DNA from: Batrachochytrium dendrobatidis JAM81
Taxonomy: Eukaryota; Chytridiomycota; Chytridiomycetes; Rhizophydiales
NCBI RefSeq assembly: GCF_000203795.2
Contig: NW_006281106.1
Coordinates: 997,302 to 1,061,301, forward strand
Direction: 5' to 3'
DNA length: 64,000 nt
Below the pieces are notes generated by a model. That model searched no databases. It saw only the letters and a program-made list of their open reading frames with translations, and was not told the DNA's origin. A program made the translations under genes and the position numbers. This document shows positions 34,401 to 46,776 of the stretch, piece by piece. Position 1 is the first letter of the stretch, and every line of letters begins with the position of its first letter.

Positions 34401-37400
34401 CATCTCTGGTCGTCAACCGTCGCAAGTTCTGGAAAACTCTTTGTTTTTCTTCGTATTGATGCACACTTTCCATTTGACTATCCACACGTTCCTGCTCATT
34501 TTGAAATTCAAAAGACTGGAATGACATCCATGGCCAACCGTACTTTTCTCACAGTCAAACTTGGCCAAATTGCTACTGCATTTGCAACAAAGTCACTTCC
34601 GTGTTTGGAAGCCTGTGTGAGATATCTTTTGGGTGATCCTAATGCCACTGCACCTATTCCAAGTGTAAAGGTATATGGAGATTCGTTTCATCCGAGTAGT
34701 TTGAGTGGGACATCGGCTGGATTTTCCGTTGACTCGCACCACGATCCAATTGATCGCGAAAGAGATCACGAGCATACACTGAATCGGGAGATTCGTGGTT
34801 TAGGTCGAAGCCCTAATGACTACTCTATTTCAGAAACAAGTTCAAGTGATGCGGAAGGATCGGTTCCACTCATGGGAAAGCGCGTAAAGCCAATTGGTGA
34901 TAGGAGACTAATGCGGGAAACCACTACTGGAAAAGATAAGGGCAATGTTCCATTTCCAGTATTGTGTGCTGCATCATTTTCCATGTGTGGTATGTTTATC
35001 TGTTTTGAAAACAATTGATCTGCATATGAACATACCAGTTTACCAACACTTTTTACTTTTGATGTGAACTTAAACCTGTAGGAAAGCTTGTATATTTCAA
35101 ATCACCTTTGCCTCATCCATCAACAACAAAGTTTACAACGTATACTCTTTCATCACGAAATCAGCAGCCTGTTCTTCAATCCCAGCATTTCCAAACACAG
35201 CCCAAAACATATCCGCTATATGAAAGCTATCGAGCGTTTGTTCTTTCACGATTTCCAAAAATCACTGTTGCAGCTGCTGGTTCAAATGTTTCTACTGCTG
35301 GTGATATTTTAGCTAATGAGCTTGTCAGTAACGAAATGACTACCATGGATACACCGCCACGAACAAAATCGAAAATGGATTTTTGGCTAGACGATGATCC
35401 TGCCGGCGAAGAAGAGACCGCACCCAGTTTGTTTTGGAGAAAAAAGGTATTTCATGACTGGTATTACTTTTATTTAATGCATGTTTGGATCAAGAAATAT
35501 CAAATCTTAACCATGCGACTATCAATCTGCTGCATATACTGTTTAGCCAGCATCATCATTTCAACCTACTGTTTTTACATCACCAGATTTTTTGGTACAG
35601 TTGCAAAGATTCAGTTCGCCAGCACCAACGTCTGGATCAGGTGCATCTGGTAAAAAAAAGCACAGTCTTGTGTCTGCCACAAACCTGTTTGGATCTGGCA
35701 ATTTACAAGGTTTACCGAATACTCAAGCTGAACCGAGTATACAAAGTAGACTGCGTGACGATGTAGATCATTCGTCACCCAATAATATATTTGACGCCAT
35801 GGAGCGAACAGAAAAAGGAGTACCGTCTAAACAAGTAGCAAAGAATCATCGTCGACGGTCGTCTACGATATCCACATCATCAAATACTTCTGATGCAAGT
35901 TTCGACGATATGCTTGCTAAAGGGTTCACTATACCATTTATGATCCCTAATAGAAAGTCGCTAATATCTAATATGAATGAGAATGTTACACGTTCGTCTA
36001 CTGCTATTCTTACATTGAGTCCGTCAGGCGCTAAATCATGTATGAATATCGATACCCCGATGCTACAAGCCTCGGTGACACCATCTTTTGCACTAAAGCA
36101 TACATCACCAGAGACTTTGTCAGTATCGTCAAAAAATGTTGATACCAGTTATCTTTCTTCTGATAGCCCGACCGTAAAAGCTTTACATAGGCCAGTAAGC
36201 GATGCATATAAAACACCCTTTAACGCTGAGGATGATTTTAATTTGCCCCGCCGGCGTCACCGCTCCATATCCGATACCAGCGATCGTATCAAACGTCATC
36301 TCAAGTCGGATATGGATGTATTTGAAAACGAAAGTGTATCAGACATTAGTGACATTGAGTTCCGGTTTGCGTCGCGATACCAAGGCGAATCTTATGGAAG
36401 AACACATGCACCTATACCATCTACACCGGCCAAGTCTGGACTTCAAAATAATTTTGGGTCAAACCACACTCCATTTATTGGGGTGCATATGCCTGCTGGT
36501 ATTGAGTATCAAAATGGATATGGAACAATTGTACATACCTGGGATGTATCGTCATTTCTACCTATGCGCAGAGATCTTGCTGAAAAATACACGTATGTTA
36601 CTGGGTCTGTGTATCTCTTGCAAGTTTCAATTTGAAGGGTATTACTCAATCAATTTTTATTATTGTCGTTTTAGTCTATGCGGATCTGATTGTGGAAAAA
36701 TATGCAGGAATAATCGTAATGTGGCACTGGGGATGGGACTCGTGGACTTGGCAAAGATATGGAACATTGCTGAGCTTGTTGTCAACCAAAATGCTATTGT
36801 TCGACGCACACTGGAGGATGATGACAATGTTCATTTTCAGCGTATGCACTGGCAAAATCATCCCTTTGGTCGCCGAATGGTGCATTCCTTGTAAGTAGAG
36901 TATATTGATTTGAAATCAAAGAGAATTAGTTTTGACTTTTAAATGATAGATTTAATCAGCTTGAACGGATGGGAGATTTACAGACTCTTGCTATGCTCGT
37001 GTGTGTGTTTGCCGAAAAATCCGTGAGTTGAATGAGTGCACTATGAGATGTTCAACTTTTGCAGACTATTGATTTTTGCTATTTACTGGTTTTAATTTAA
37101 CTCGACTGATTATTTGGATAGAACGATGTGACTCCTGAAATTCATCAGATTCAGGTTGAAGAGAGCGTGCCAGCCTATCAACTGAATCGTTTGGAGGCAC
37201 CGATTTTCTTTCACAGACGAAGCGATCCTGTGATTGCTTTAAGCTTGAACAATCCAATTAACCAATATGGAATTTCTCGCAACTCATACTCTGGATCTGA
37301 TCTTCCTTTTCTTGTAGCACCAAATACAACTTCTGCCAGTATTTCTATTGACAAAAATATGTCAAAAGCAAACAATATTTATCATCAAACATCTCCTGTA

Positions 37401-38672
37401 CAGTCTATTCGTGGAAACTCGCGAGCACAGACGCTCATGCAATCCTATCCACATGTAGGCATGCAGCCCATTTCAGGTGTTTCTATTGGATCACTATCGT
37501 CATTAGTGTATTCGTCAACAGGATCATTAGTGTCTACCACAGGAATGTCGTATGTTTCTGATGTTGCTTCTAGATCTGCTTTAATAGGTACCACTGCATC
37601 CAAAAGCATGGGAATCCCATCGCGCCATCGTGAATCTGGTGGCCGATTAGTTCGCACTTTATCCACTGGGGGTGCAGGATCAGCAGCTGTCACTGGGAAG
37701 CTTTTGATTGGCTCTCCTCTTTCTAATTCACACATTGTTGGAATGCTTCCTCAAACATCACTTGCAAGTTTGCCTACGGCCATGTCTTCAATAGACCGTG
37801 TTAACACGAACCTTGTAATGCGGCCCATTGTGCATAGCCTTTCTCCACCAAGTTTGCAACAATCATCCACATCACCATTCGTAGCAGCAAACATGTTGGT
37901 TGCATCTCCAATAGATCTACCGACTATGTCTACACTGGCAATAAGCACGCTTGGTTCGATGGCGGTCAAGACCAGTCCGTCGCTATCCAAAACCGGTCAA
38001 AATATTAACCTAGTCATAACAGAGATGCATTTGGATGGTGATCATCAGGATGAATTTAAACCCAACATGATTTTGGCGCCTTCCGAAGCCACACCAAATC
38101 TCAGTCTAGATCAATCCATGCCAAACAGAGTACTCAGCTCGGCGGAACATCACGATATTTATCAAATGGGATTACTTGATCCTCACTTATGTGATACGTA
38201 CAATGGATACGTTTGGAGATATGCTGAGCTGTTGTATTCATGGGGTCTATTGCATCAACGTGCTGAGCTACTCAAGTTTCGGTCATTTTTTGTTTCCCGA
38301 GATCACATTTCCGAACATTCAGTTGGTAGTAAGTTTTTCTGAATAATACACTTTACAACATTTGTGTTGCTCACCATTGTGGCATTGTTTTTAGATGTGA
38401 TACATGTGTGCCAAGTTTGTGAAACTGAACTAAGGTACCATAAACTAGGTCAGTATTGTTTAAAATGCCATACAGTCGTACCTGGTTTTAGATGCAGTAT
38501 TTGTAGGTTACCATGCAAGACTCTTGCGCAAGTATGTCTTGAGTGTAATCACGGTGGACATGTTGGCCATATACAAGCGTGGTTTTCTGAAAATACTGAA
38601 TGTCCTACAGGGTGTGGATGCCAATGTTTGAAGCTTGGTACTGATATGTGGTCTGGATATAACCGACAATGA
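31473..38672 (+). CDS. WDR59 / Sea3 (GATOR2/SEA complex subunit)
   Basis: A large gene of at least a dozen exons. The N-terminal exons encode a WD40 propeller: exon 2 reads KRGLYILNLERPYEQPRFLQ then HLTKWDVADVQWNPH, which is diagnostic for WDR59. Further blades include SDIHWSPFHPESIATCSYDA, VKYNRINEWIIASSHDTDVR and LITWSKDQIMRLWP. Around 34350-34640 an RWD domain appears (FVFLRIDAHFPFDYPHVPAH), followed by a long disordered region. The C-terminus is a zinc module: CQVCETELRYHKLGQYCLKC then RCSICRLPCKTLAQVCLECNHGGHVGHI. The product belongs to GATOR2 (SEA complex), which regulates TORC1 in response to amino acids at the vacuole or lysosome. Intron 1 (31592-32356) is 765 bp because it contains a repeat copy. 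Several small-exon borders were not fixed to the base. Confidence 0.92.
31905..32240 (+). mobile_element. Dispersed repeat family, copy E (inside WDR59 intron 1)
   Basis: It carries ATTGTACGATCACCAGAT near its left end, the core TTCGCGCTCTAGTTCAGGAA, and the right end CCCTTGTTTAGTGATTTCAC leading to GAACACGACTGTA. The left terminal repeat was not recognised. It makes intron 1 of WDR59 much longer than the other introns in the gene. Confidence 0.75.
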
Positions 38673-39156
38673 ATGAACCGAGTAAAATATGCTTGCTATT
38701 GGGTTAAATGGATTGCATCTACAGCTATATTCGCATACAATCAAATGCTTATTTATCTTGCAGTGATCATTTCCACTATTTTGCATCGAAATAAATAGTT
38801 GAATATTTGTTGCACTTTCTATCAAGAATTGGCATTTTTAATTCTTATAAACATCCATCATATAATCAAATTATATTTTTGAATTGAGATGATCACTTTT
38901 TGGCTAGCTATACAGTGTATGATTCATTCATTTCAATCTAGATATTGAGCTTGACGGTTCTGATGTGGGGTTTAGCAGAACTGAAATGTGGACTATTATT
39001 TCATGAGACTAGATTTCTATTATATACTTTGGTGTTCCACATTACATGAATAGGCTATAATTAATACTCGAGTTTGAATTTAGTAGTTATCAACAAATTC
39101 AAGTGATATTTTTAGTAGTTAGATATAGATATAGTAAAAAGTTGACAATTTTTACA
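38673..39156. other. Intergenic region between WDR59 and tRNA-Ile
   Basis: 484 bp of AT-rich sequence with no supportable gene or motif. Confidence 0.4.
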
Positions 39157-39251
39157 GCTCCCGTGGTGTAGTCGGTTTATCACCTCGTACTTATATGGAT
39201 TTCTGTCCTTATGCCATGCGAAGGTCGCGAGTTCGAGCCTCGCCGGGAGCA
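39157..39251 (+). tRNA. tRNA-Ile(UAU) with 20-bp intron
   Basis: The acceptor stem GCTCCCG pairs perfectly with CGGGAGC, with A as discriminator. The D arm is TGTAGTCGGTTTATCA and the T arm GCGAG-TTCGAGC-CTCGC. The anticodon stem is TCGTA with TGCGA. The loop reads C-T-TAT-A before and A after an intron at the canonical 37/38 site (TGGATTTCTGTCCTTATGCC). The anticodon UAU decodes AUA. Animal and yeast tRNA-Ile(UAU) genes also have introns here, which supports the call. A T7 run (39253-39259) just downstream is the Pol III terminator. Confidence 0.93.
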
Positions 39252-39252
39252 G

Positions 39253-39259
39253 TTTTTTT
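39253..39259 (+). terminator. Pol III terminator of tRNA-Ile
   Basis: A run of Ts within two bases of the mature 3' end of tRNA-Ile(UAU). Confidence 0.85.
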
Positions 39260-39431
39260 GATCATTTGAGAAAATGGCGGAAAGTTATCTTGGGCAATCC
39301 AGCACATGTGCTTTATTTTAATGCATTAGCACTGACTATTAGACCGTAATCAGTTGTGCAATCAGTCCTGAATAAAACTCTAGTTTGGATAAAAGGATAT
39401 ATAACCATGTTTGATTCATATGGCTGATCAG

Positions 39432-39680
39432 TTAGAACCTAAACATTCGTAGTCTGGGAGTGATTTTCCTTGCACTGCCAGGTATTCTACTAGGTCCTCG
39501 ACTTTTTTTCTTTTTCAAGTTGGCGGCCTTGCCTGTTCGACCTTTACGTCGCTTGAGAAACTTGGGGCCATAGTCGCGGGTAGTGATTGCAAGATATGTG
39601 AGTGCAGCTATTGAAACTAGAAGGATGCCTATACTAAAGAACTGTTTTGGGGTTCGACCAGCCAGTAGACTAGAAGACAT
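39432..39680 (-). CDS. Small single-pass membrane protein with basic tail
   Basis: A single exon of 82 residues from the ATG at 39680 (MSSSLLAGRTPKQ). One clear membrane helix (FFSIGILLVSIAALTYLAI) is followed by a very basic, Gly/Ser-containing tail (FLKRRKGRTGKAANLKKKKS, ending LRMFRF). There is no recognised family. The positive tail after the helix predicts a cytosol-facing or matrix-facing C-terminus. It could also be a chance reading frame, but the tidy helix plus basic tail argues for a gene. Confidence 0.55.
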   Translation of the reverse strand: MSSSLLAGRTPKQFFSIGILLVSIAALTYLAITTRDYGPKFLKRRKGRTGKAANLKKKKSRGPSRIPGSARKITPRLRMFRF

Positions 39681-39754
39681 ACTTTTGAGTTTGAGTGTAT
39701 GGATTAATGAAAAATGTAAAATGTCATTACCATACAAGAATAAATTTATTTTAA

Positions 39755-40057
39755 GCTGTATTCACACAAAATGAAGCTTTTTTTATTTATCTTGCATTGA
39801 CTCTATTTTACACCAGAATAAACAAGAGTTGACCCTTTATTTTTATTGGATATGGATTACTTTTTCTATAGAAACTCATGTTTTAATCAGATACGTTCAC
39901 GCTCTAGTTCAAGAAAACAATCTCAGGAATGCAACAGTTGCTTCCATGCCAACCACACAATGTTTGGAAAAAGGAGAATTGGGATTAGGTAGTGTGAATA
40001 CTGCTTTAAACATTCGTTTGGTTCTTATTTAGTAATTCATTTCATATGAATACAGTC
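39755..40057 (+). mobile_element. Dispersed repeat family, copy F (intact termini)
   Basis: A 303-bp element with inverted ends: GCTGTATTCACACAAAATGA on the left and TCATTTCATATGAATACAGT on the right. The core reads TTCACGCTCTAGTTCAAGAA followed by GGAATGCAACAGTTGCTTCC. It lies between the small membrane protein gene and the FHA-RING gene. Confidence 0.83.
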
Positions 40058-40383
40058 GCAAGGTCAAAACAATAATACCCATATTCAATGATTGTCTGAC
40101 CAACTTGTCGACTGCACTAACTGACATTTTTTAATGAACTGGTCAAGTCAACACTGGTTGCAAGATGGATTCAATCATCGCAAAAACAAAAAATGTAGTT
40201 TATTTTCATCAGCAACTGATGTAAATAAACCGTACTCAAAATGGTCCATACAGGTTTATCATTAACAAAAAGGACAAGAGGTAGGAATCAGGCAGGATGG
40301 AGTGAGGATGACAAAAATATTAGAGATCGATATCGAGGATAGTAAAATAAACTCTAAAAATCTAGTACTAGAACTAGTAAGGA

Positions 40384-42337
40384 TTAGTGGTTATAAGATG
40401 TGGACATGTTACCAACACTACCAGAGAGGCCAGTATGTGGAATAGTTTGTCCTTGCTGGGACATACCAAGTAGCTCAGATGCCATTTTATCAGAGCCAAA
40501 CATTGAGGGAACAGCACGATCATCTGGTAATGTGAATTGAGCAGAACTACTAGAGGACACACGATTATCTCGATGATAGTGGGTTGCATTTTGGAATGAG
40601 GCTCCGTTGACAGTAAATGGAGTATTGATGCCTAGAAAGGGCATTCCGTTTGTGGATGGTTTTTGACCAAACAAAAGTATTGGGCGGAAATCCTCGACAT
40701 CCCGTTTACCTTCAGGAAGTGATTGCTGAGAATGTATGCTAGATGATTGTTGGTGCTGGAGAAAGTTTGAATCTACAGCCTTTGAGTTTGGCTCCATGCC
40801 AGCTGTGTCCATTTCAATCGTCTCGTCGGGATCTACATTTTTTGTACTCGGGCCATTTTCAACTGATTCGTCTGATGATGGATCGCTTTCGCTATCCGAG
40901 TTTTTGTCCTCATTATTGTTGGTAAAATGGTGGCTTTCTTTGTCATAGTCGAATAAACTTTCCATGGAAACACTGGCATCGAGGTTAGCCACTTGACGAC
41001 ATACAGGACACGGAAACATTAGTGAGTCCTTCAAAACGTGTCGAATGCATTTGTAATGATAGCAATGCGAGCAAGGCGCGATAAACAGTGCCTGATAGGG
41101 TCCTATCGAAGATAGACAGATGCAACAATCAACCGACCCAGAGTGATCGTGTGTTTTTTCTGATGACTGTGATTTATCCTTTTTGACTGTATGGGAAGTG
41201 GAATACGGGTTTGTAGCTGTTAATAGTGCCTTCAATGCTGAGCGAAATCTTGCAGCCGAATTTCGCTTCTTGGTTGTAGTCGAGGCAGTTTGGAGCTCCA
41301 CCAGTACTTTAATCTCTACAGCCTTGTAGATATCTATTGAGTTGTTAAAATGACACAGGCGTCAATTTATATTTGTTGAATGATTGTGGGGTCTAAACTA
41401 GAAACAAAGATTTACCTTCTGTACGACCTTGATAGTCTACCCCAAGTTGAATCACATCTCCAGCACGAATAGGATAAGGCCGACTGACCTTGCTAGCTGG
41501 ACTAAGCCGCATTTTATTCAAAAATGTTCCAGATGAGCTACCAATATCCTTGAGATAAAGCTATATGCCATTTGAACATTTGAACATGGTTAAGCTTTCA
41601 ACATTTGATTAAAAAGTCGAAATGCATCAATAACCCACCTGCCCATCCTTGTTCCATATTTCAGCGTGGATACGACTAACCACCTTGCTCTTGAACCAGG
41701 CCGTCTCAACTGTTTGAATTGGCAGTGGTGGTAGCGTGGCCTTGACAGAACCTCTAGTCACGTCTGACGGAGAAATTGCAGGTATCGTGGCTGAAAGAGC
41801 CATTTCGACTCTAGATGCATTGCTCTCATGGACAGCTTCAGATGTTACCAACGTCGATTCATTGTTTGCAGGAGTCGCCGCTTTAGATGTGACCGAGGCT
41901 GTCGCTGCATGGGTAGTTTTGGGATGGCTTCCAACTGACCCAAGAAAGAAGGCGCGTGCATGGTCGAAAGGAGACCGTGGAGAGTGGTCATTTGAAGGTC
42001 CTCCATGCTGGCCAGTAGCAGTAAATGTACCAAAACCTTCATTTTCTTGAGATGAGTTGTTGTCACTAGAATGAGTGCCTGGAGTCCAGATCTGAACGGA
42101 TGATGTGCGGCCAGCATGCGATGGTGTGGTTACGGCTTGGCTTGATGATGGTGTTAAGGCTGCCTGCGCGATGCTAGCTGCATTCGATGTAGCCGCTTCT
42201 GCTTTTTCTTGTGGTGATTTGACCTGTCTACCTAGTTTTAAAGACACTCGTTCGTACATTTTGCGCTCAATTGGCTCAAACGTAGGCGAACCGTCTTGCT
42301 GGTTTGGTACCAGATGCAATACAACATAGTCTGTCAT
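40384..42337 (-). CDS. FHA-RING E3 ubiquitin ligase (Dma/CHFR-like)
   Basis: Three exons. The product should bind phosphothreonine proteins through an FHA domain and ubiquitylate them through a RING; yeast Dma1/2 act in mitotic exit and septin control. The FHA domain opens with FEPIERKMYERVSLKLGRQV. Its next strands (AWFKSKVVSRIHAEIWNKDGQ) come only after an insertion of about 150 Ser/Thr/Ala-rich residues. It ends in exon 2 with LYLKDIGSSSGTFLNKMRLS. Key FHA residues G-R, S-R-x-H and S-S-G-T-F are all present. The RING in exon 3 is C-x2-C (CCICLSS), C-x-H-x2-H (CSHCYHYKC) and C-P-V-C. The C-terminus is acidic and Ser-rich. Overall it is a Dma-type ligase with a split FHA domain. Confidence 0.87.
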
Positions 42338-42854
42338 TGAAATGCAAGTTGGTCAGACTAAAGCTGGTTTGTGGTAAGGAATTTATTATTTATAAACTAT
42401 ACTAGGGAAAGGACAAAAGACGACTGATAAGATGTTTGTTTTTAAACGTCAAGCTACGCGATTTTACACGATGGGTTATTTCAGTTGAATGAATGGGTTC
42501 AAAGGTTGAAGTTTTTATCATATTATGACACATGGATTTATTTAAACAATCAAGCAGGTACGATGGGACTTGCAATAGGTTTTAAATTGACAATGAAACA
42601 AATACGAATATATATGGAGGATACAGTGGCAATATCCACCTTCTTTTTTAAATATTTATATGCGGTTTAGACTAGACCATGGATACAGTTTCTTTAAAAA
42701 AGCAGTTATATATATTTAAAGAATGACTGCAACCACTTGTTCATTCTGCCACTTCCATGTGCATTGTTTGATGGAACGCTACTATACTATGGCTGAAATA
42801 GCGCAGCCAATGATCAAATGAATACTAAGCTGGTATAAAAAGTTGATTGATAAC
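42338..42854. other. Intergenic region upstream of FHA-RING gene
   Basis: AT-rich sequence of about 0.5 kb with one short open frame (42485-42670) that shows no motif. It probably includes the FHA-RING promoter. Confidence 0.4.
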
Positions 42855-42980
42855 CGCAGTCGTATTCACGCAAAATAAGACACTCGAGATGTCAAAGTAC
42901 ATGATAATTCACACTACATTTACTGGACAATATAGTTTGTATTACCAATAAATACAGGTGTTTTGTATGTTGACAACAGC
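42855..42980 (+). mobile_element. Dispersed repeat family, copy G (half element abutting tRNA-Arg)
   Basis: It starts with the left terminus GCAGTCGTATTCACGCAAAA and continues through TTTACTGGACA, as in copy B. The similarity fades by about 42980, only a few bases from the 3' end of tRNA-Arg. The core and right terminus are missing. Confidence 0.65.
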
Positions 42981-42986
42981 AAAAAA
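42981..42986 (-). terminator. Pol III terminator of tRNA-Arg
   Basis: Six Ts on the minus strand immediately after the mature tRNA-Arg 3' end. Confidence 0.8.
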
Positions 42987-42987
42987 G

Positions 42988-43060
42988 CGATCCCTGTCGG
43001 GGTCGAACCGACGACCTCCGGTGCCGGAAACCGGCGCCGTATCCACTAGGCCAAGAGACC
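42988..43060 (-). tRNA. tRNA-Arg(CCG)
   Basis: A 73-base gene without an intron. The acceptor arms GGTCTCT and AGGGATC pair with two G-U pairs, and the discriminator is G. The D arm is GGCCTAGTGGATACGGC. The anticodon arm CCGGT-TTCCGGC-ACCGG gives anticodon CCG, decoding CGG. The T arm is GTCGG-TTCGACC-CCGAC. A T6 run on the minus strand (plus-strand A's at 42981-42986) follows as terminator. Confidence 0.93.
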
Positions 43061-43225
43061 ACTCAAATAATGCTTAAAATTTAATTTCTCATATACATAA
43101 ATTCTATAATTGCCAATACTTTGGATTTGAACGAGTCGAGGTTTCATAAAGATGTGCTTGAACAAAACAGATTTATTATTAAAAACTAGAAATACCATTT
43201 TATAAAGGAATGATCCAAAGCACAT

Positions 43226-46200
43226 CTATCTACGTTCACGAAGGCGTCTTGTAACACAAATGGCAGACAATAACAAGAGCATGACAAAGATGCCAACATT
43301 GATGCAGAAATCACGCCAAAAGGCATTGATGTCAATACCGAATTTTCCAAGAACAATGGTGGCGGGAATAGTGATATCCACTCCATTGATTTGATCAACA
43401 AATTTGAGACCGCTTGCATCATTCACAACAACTGCTTCGTATGCGTATTTAAAGAATGAAAGATATTGGAGCCAGGAGATTGCTGGTGACATTTTAAGGG
43501 GATTGACGAGCAAGCCTGCAAAAAGCATTTGAAAGAGTAATAGGATTGCAGCAACGAGAATAGCTGTTCCATACTCTATAAATGCACATCCAAGCGCAAA
43601 GCAAAATAGTCCACAATTTCCTGCAAACACCATCATAACCGCCATATAACGTAAAAAATTCTCAGCACCAGAGGTATACCCAATCATGTAAAATGGAATG
43701 ACCGATAAAATCAAGCCTGGAATGATGCGTAGTGGAATCAGGTCAAATAGCATCTAAATACCATAACGCAGATATTAGTACAAATCATTGTGCTTATTAA
43801 AACAAATCTGGTAAACATTGAAGTGTCACTTGAACAGTACCTTGCAGATAAACAGCGGCCCGGCACTATAGTATCCATTGGATCGCTCTCTAATGAACAG
43901 CAATTTTTCTGTCGAAAATGCCTAAAATTTCATTTAGTTGGAATCATTGCATGTCAAGCCTCGTGAGAATAAATGGTTAAATGTTCAAGCTAAATTCAAG
44001 AAACTTACCGAAATAGCAGTCAATGAAGAGAATCCCAAAAGGCTTTGTATAAAGAATATGGATCCAAGTCGATTTTGAATACCACCAAGTGAAGAATCCG
44101 ATTTCCAGTACAAAATCCCTAAAAACAAACCCAGAATAGCGGCAATTACATTATGGGCAACAAACAGTCCCGAGTTACGCCAAAAGTTGGTCCAAGATCG
44201 CTTCAATAGCACACTAAGCTGGGTTAAAAAGCTTGCTGTAAACTGATTGTGCTTGGGTTTAGTTTTTTTGGCAGAAGTACTCAATTCAAAAACGGCATTA
44301 TGTTCATAATCATCCAATTTTGAATTTAAAGGTCTTGTAGATTTATCCGAGTAATCATTGGGTAAACGATGCCTCAAGTCGTGATGGGCGACAGCAGAAA
44401 CAGAAGCACTGCTTGACCATCCTTGGTCAGAAGACGATAGTCCTGCCGAATGTTCGCTTGCTACGTCAATCAAATGATCGGCAAGATTATATCCAGAAGG
44501 ACAACCAAGACCACGACTGTCCAAAAAGCTAGCAGCATCCTCTGATCGACCAAAAAATACAGTCGAGCCCTTGGAAAGCAACAGGATCTGGTCAAACATG
44601 GAAAACACATCTGAGCGAGGCTGGTGAATGGAAAAAATAACTGTACGCTTCGATTTGTGGGATAATGCTGCTAAAGTACTCATGACCTGAACTGCACTGC
44701 GTGAATCCAATCCACTGGTTGGTTCGTCTAAATAAATCACTGCTGGATTGGTAACAAGCTCCACTCCAATGCTGAGTCGACGCTTTTCACCACCAGAAAT
44801 GCCACGCTTCATAGAGTTACCAACACGGCTGTTTTGAATATGAGATAGTCCAAGCTCTTCCAGAACTTCATCAACACGTTGTTGTCTTTCAATGCGAGTG
44901 AGCGACTCTGGAAGGCGAAGTGCAGCAGAAAACTCGAGTACCTCACGAACTGTCATGGTCGGCATGAATACATCCTCCTGATCAACAAAGCCAGATAGTT
45001 TACGAAATGTAGATTGTGATAAATCGTGCCCAATTGTGACAGTTCCTTTGACTACTCCCTTCATTGCTCTTCCAGAAAGAATGTCTAAAAAAGTGGATTT
45101 TCCTGCACCACTTGGACCAATAACACCAAGCATGGTTCCTGGCTCAACATGTCCTGAAATACCGCTGATAATTGGAGTTTGACCAATGCTATATGATAGA
45201 TCCTTGAAATGCACTGCCAATCCTTCGCGATCAAGTTCTGGTGGCATGCGACGACGACGAATTTGCTCAATCTTGCAAATAAACAGCGATGCTATAACTC
45301 CCATTAGAATAAATGAGGCCAATGCAATGCCGGCATATCCAAATGCATTGATACTGATTGCAACAGGTGAATTATCATATAAAGTGGGTGAGGCCGTCTC
45401 GTCAACACACTCTCCGAATTGGCAATCCTGCAAAGCAAGTCCTTGTGGAAACATACCACTCAAAAATTCAACTTTCAAGAATAAGGTGTAGTTGTCAGTA
45501 TCTGATAAAATAATACATGGATTCAATTGACACTCACAGTCTAGAGTACACGCTGACAGTGTGTTGTTGCATATAAGATCAAAGCTTCCCGAGGCTTTGT
45601 TAATTGAATTTGTCAGATCAATCGTACCGCCTCCACAAAACGAGGTCTTGGCGTTACATTGACACTGCACTGTTGAACACGCCCAATTGGGTTCTCCTCC
45701 TATTTAAAAGTATAGATTGATAAGCAACAGGGTAGTTGAATGCTTAAAATCAGCTTTAAAAACATTAGGACAAATCAAAGCACTTACGAGCTAGAGCCTG
45801 CGAACATCCAGTAATATTGCATGAGAATTGTGCATCATTCTTGTACCAAAGGGTAGCAAAAGATGTGCCAGCATCATAGTCACGTTTAAAGGTCAGACTT
45901 GTATCTCCTGGATATAGTGCTTCCACCAGTCTATCTGGTGAATCAAAATGGTTGAATTTGAAATAAATAGATTAGCATCTTTCGTGTATTTTCTACAAAT
46001 ACCATTCTTATAGCATACTCTTTAGCTTGCACATAGAATAGTGTTGAGAACTCCAAACTTTTGTAGAATTATTGCATATGTAAGTTGTCCCAAGAGGTTT
46101 TCCAGGCATACGTTGGCATATATTGTCGTTGGTACAGATATTACAGTTGTGTCCAGTGAATCCGGCGTCGCAAGTACAGACAGTGTTTACAGCTCGAAGT

Positions 46201-46776
46201 GGCCGTTGACTGGCAGATTCAAGTGGAGATCCGCAAGCTAAACCAAGTAATGTATTGGTAAGTTGGTGTACGCAATCGATATTACAACATATTCATGGTA
46301 AACATGAAATCTATGTAAATGAGCAAAAATCAACGGCAGATAGTCCTAGATACGCTTTCAGACAAAAGGGATGACAATACAAACGAAAACAGATGCAAAT
46401 CAAACTACGCTTACATGGCTGTGAGCAATCAGGGCCACCAAATCCATCGCTACAGACACAGTCGCCGCCACCGCGACAACTTCCAAAGTTGAAGCAACCC
46501 TATTCGCAGAGCATTGCGGTTGAGATGATGCAAAAATTCAATGTTACAGTGATGGAGTATCAGTAAATAAAATAGATTGTAAGGTTTGCTAAACAGGTCG
46601 TATATGGCATCAATATGGCAGAATACGCCAACGCCTCGTTCGAGTGTTACCTTGTTTGCGCAATTGAAGCATATAGGACATGTGCCATTGACAGGAAGAA
46701 TTGCAGGGAGCTGAGCAGATACAGAGACTAGAAACTCCAAGAAAAAGACGCTCCAGAAAAGATAGTGTACCAACAT
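43226..46776 (-). CDS. ADP1: ADP1-like ABCG transporter with EGF-like ectodomain
   Basis: A multi-exon half-transporter. It starts with a signal peptide ([16 protein letters not shown]). A Cys-rich ectodomain follows with at least two EGF-like units, for example [18 protein letters not shown] and [13 protein letters not shown] first membrane helix ([20 protein letters not shown]) leads to one ABC domain: Walker [10 protein letters not shown], signature [12 protein letters not shown], Walker [13 protein letters not shown] and H-loop [10 protein letters not shown]. After a Ser-rich linker come the ABC2 membrane helices, ending VTRRLRERR. The order ABC then membrane domain, plus the extracellular N-terminus, matches yeast Adp1, whose substrate is not established. 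The gene shares a 296-bp divergent promoter with ALG12. It is complete by motif, though not all exon borders were resolved. Confidence 0.9.

Noticed and set aside
36202..36894. 230-residue plus-strand open frame overlapping the WDR59 exons
   Set aside because: It is out of frame with the conserved WDR59 coding sequence and crosses its intron.
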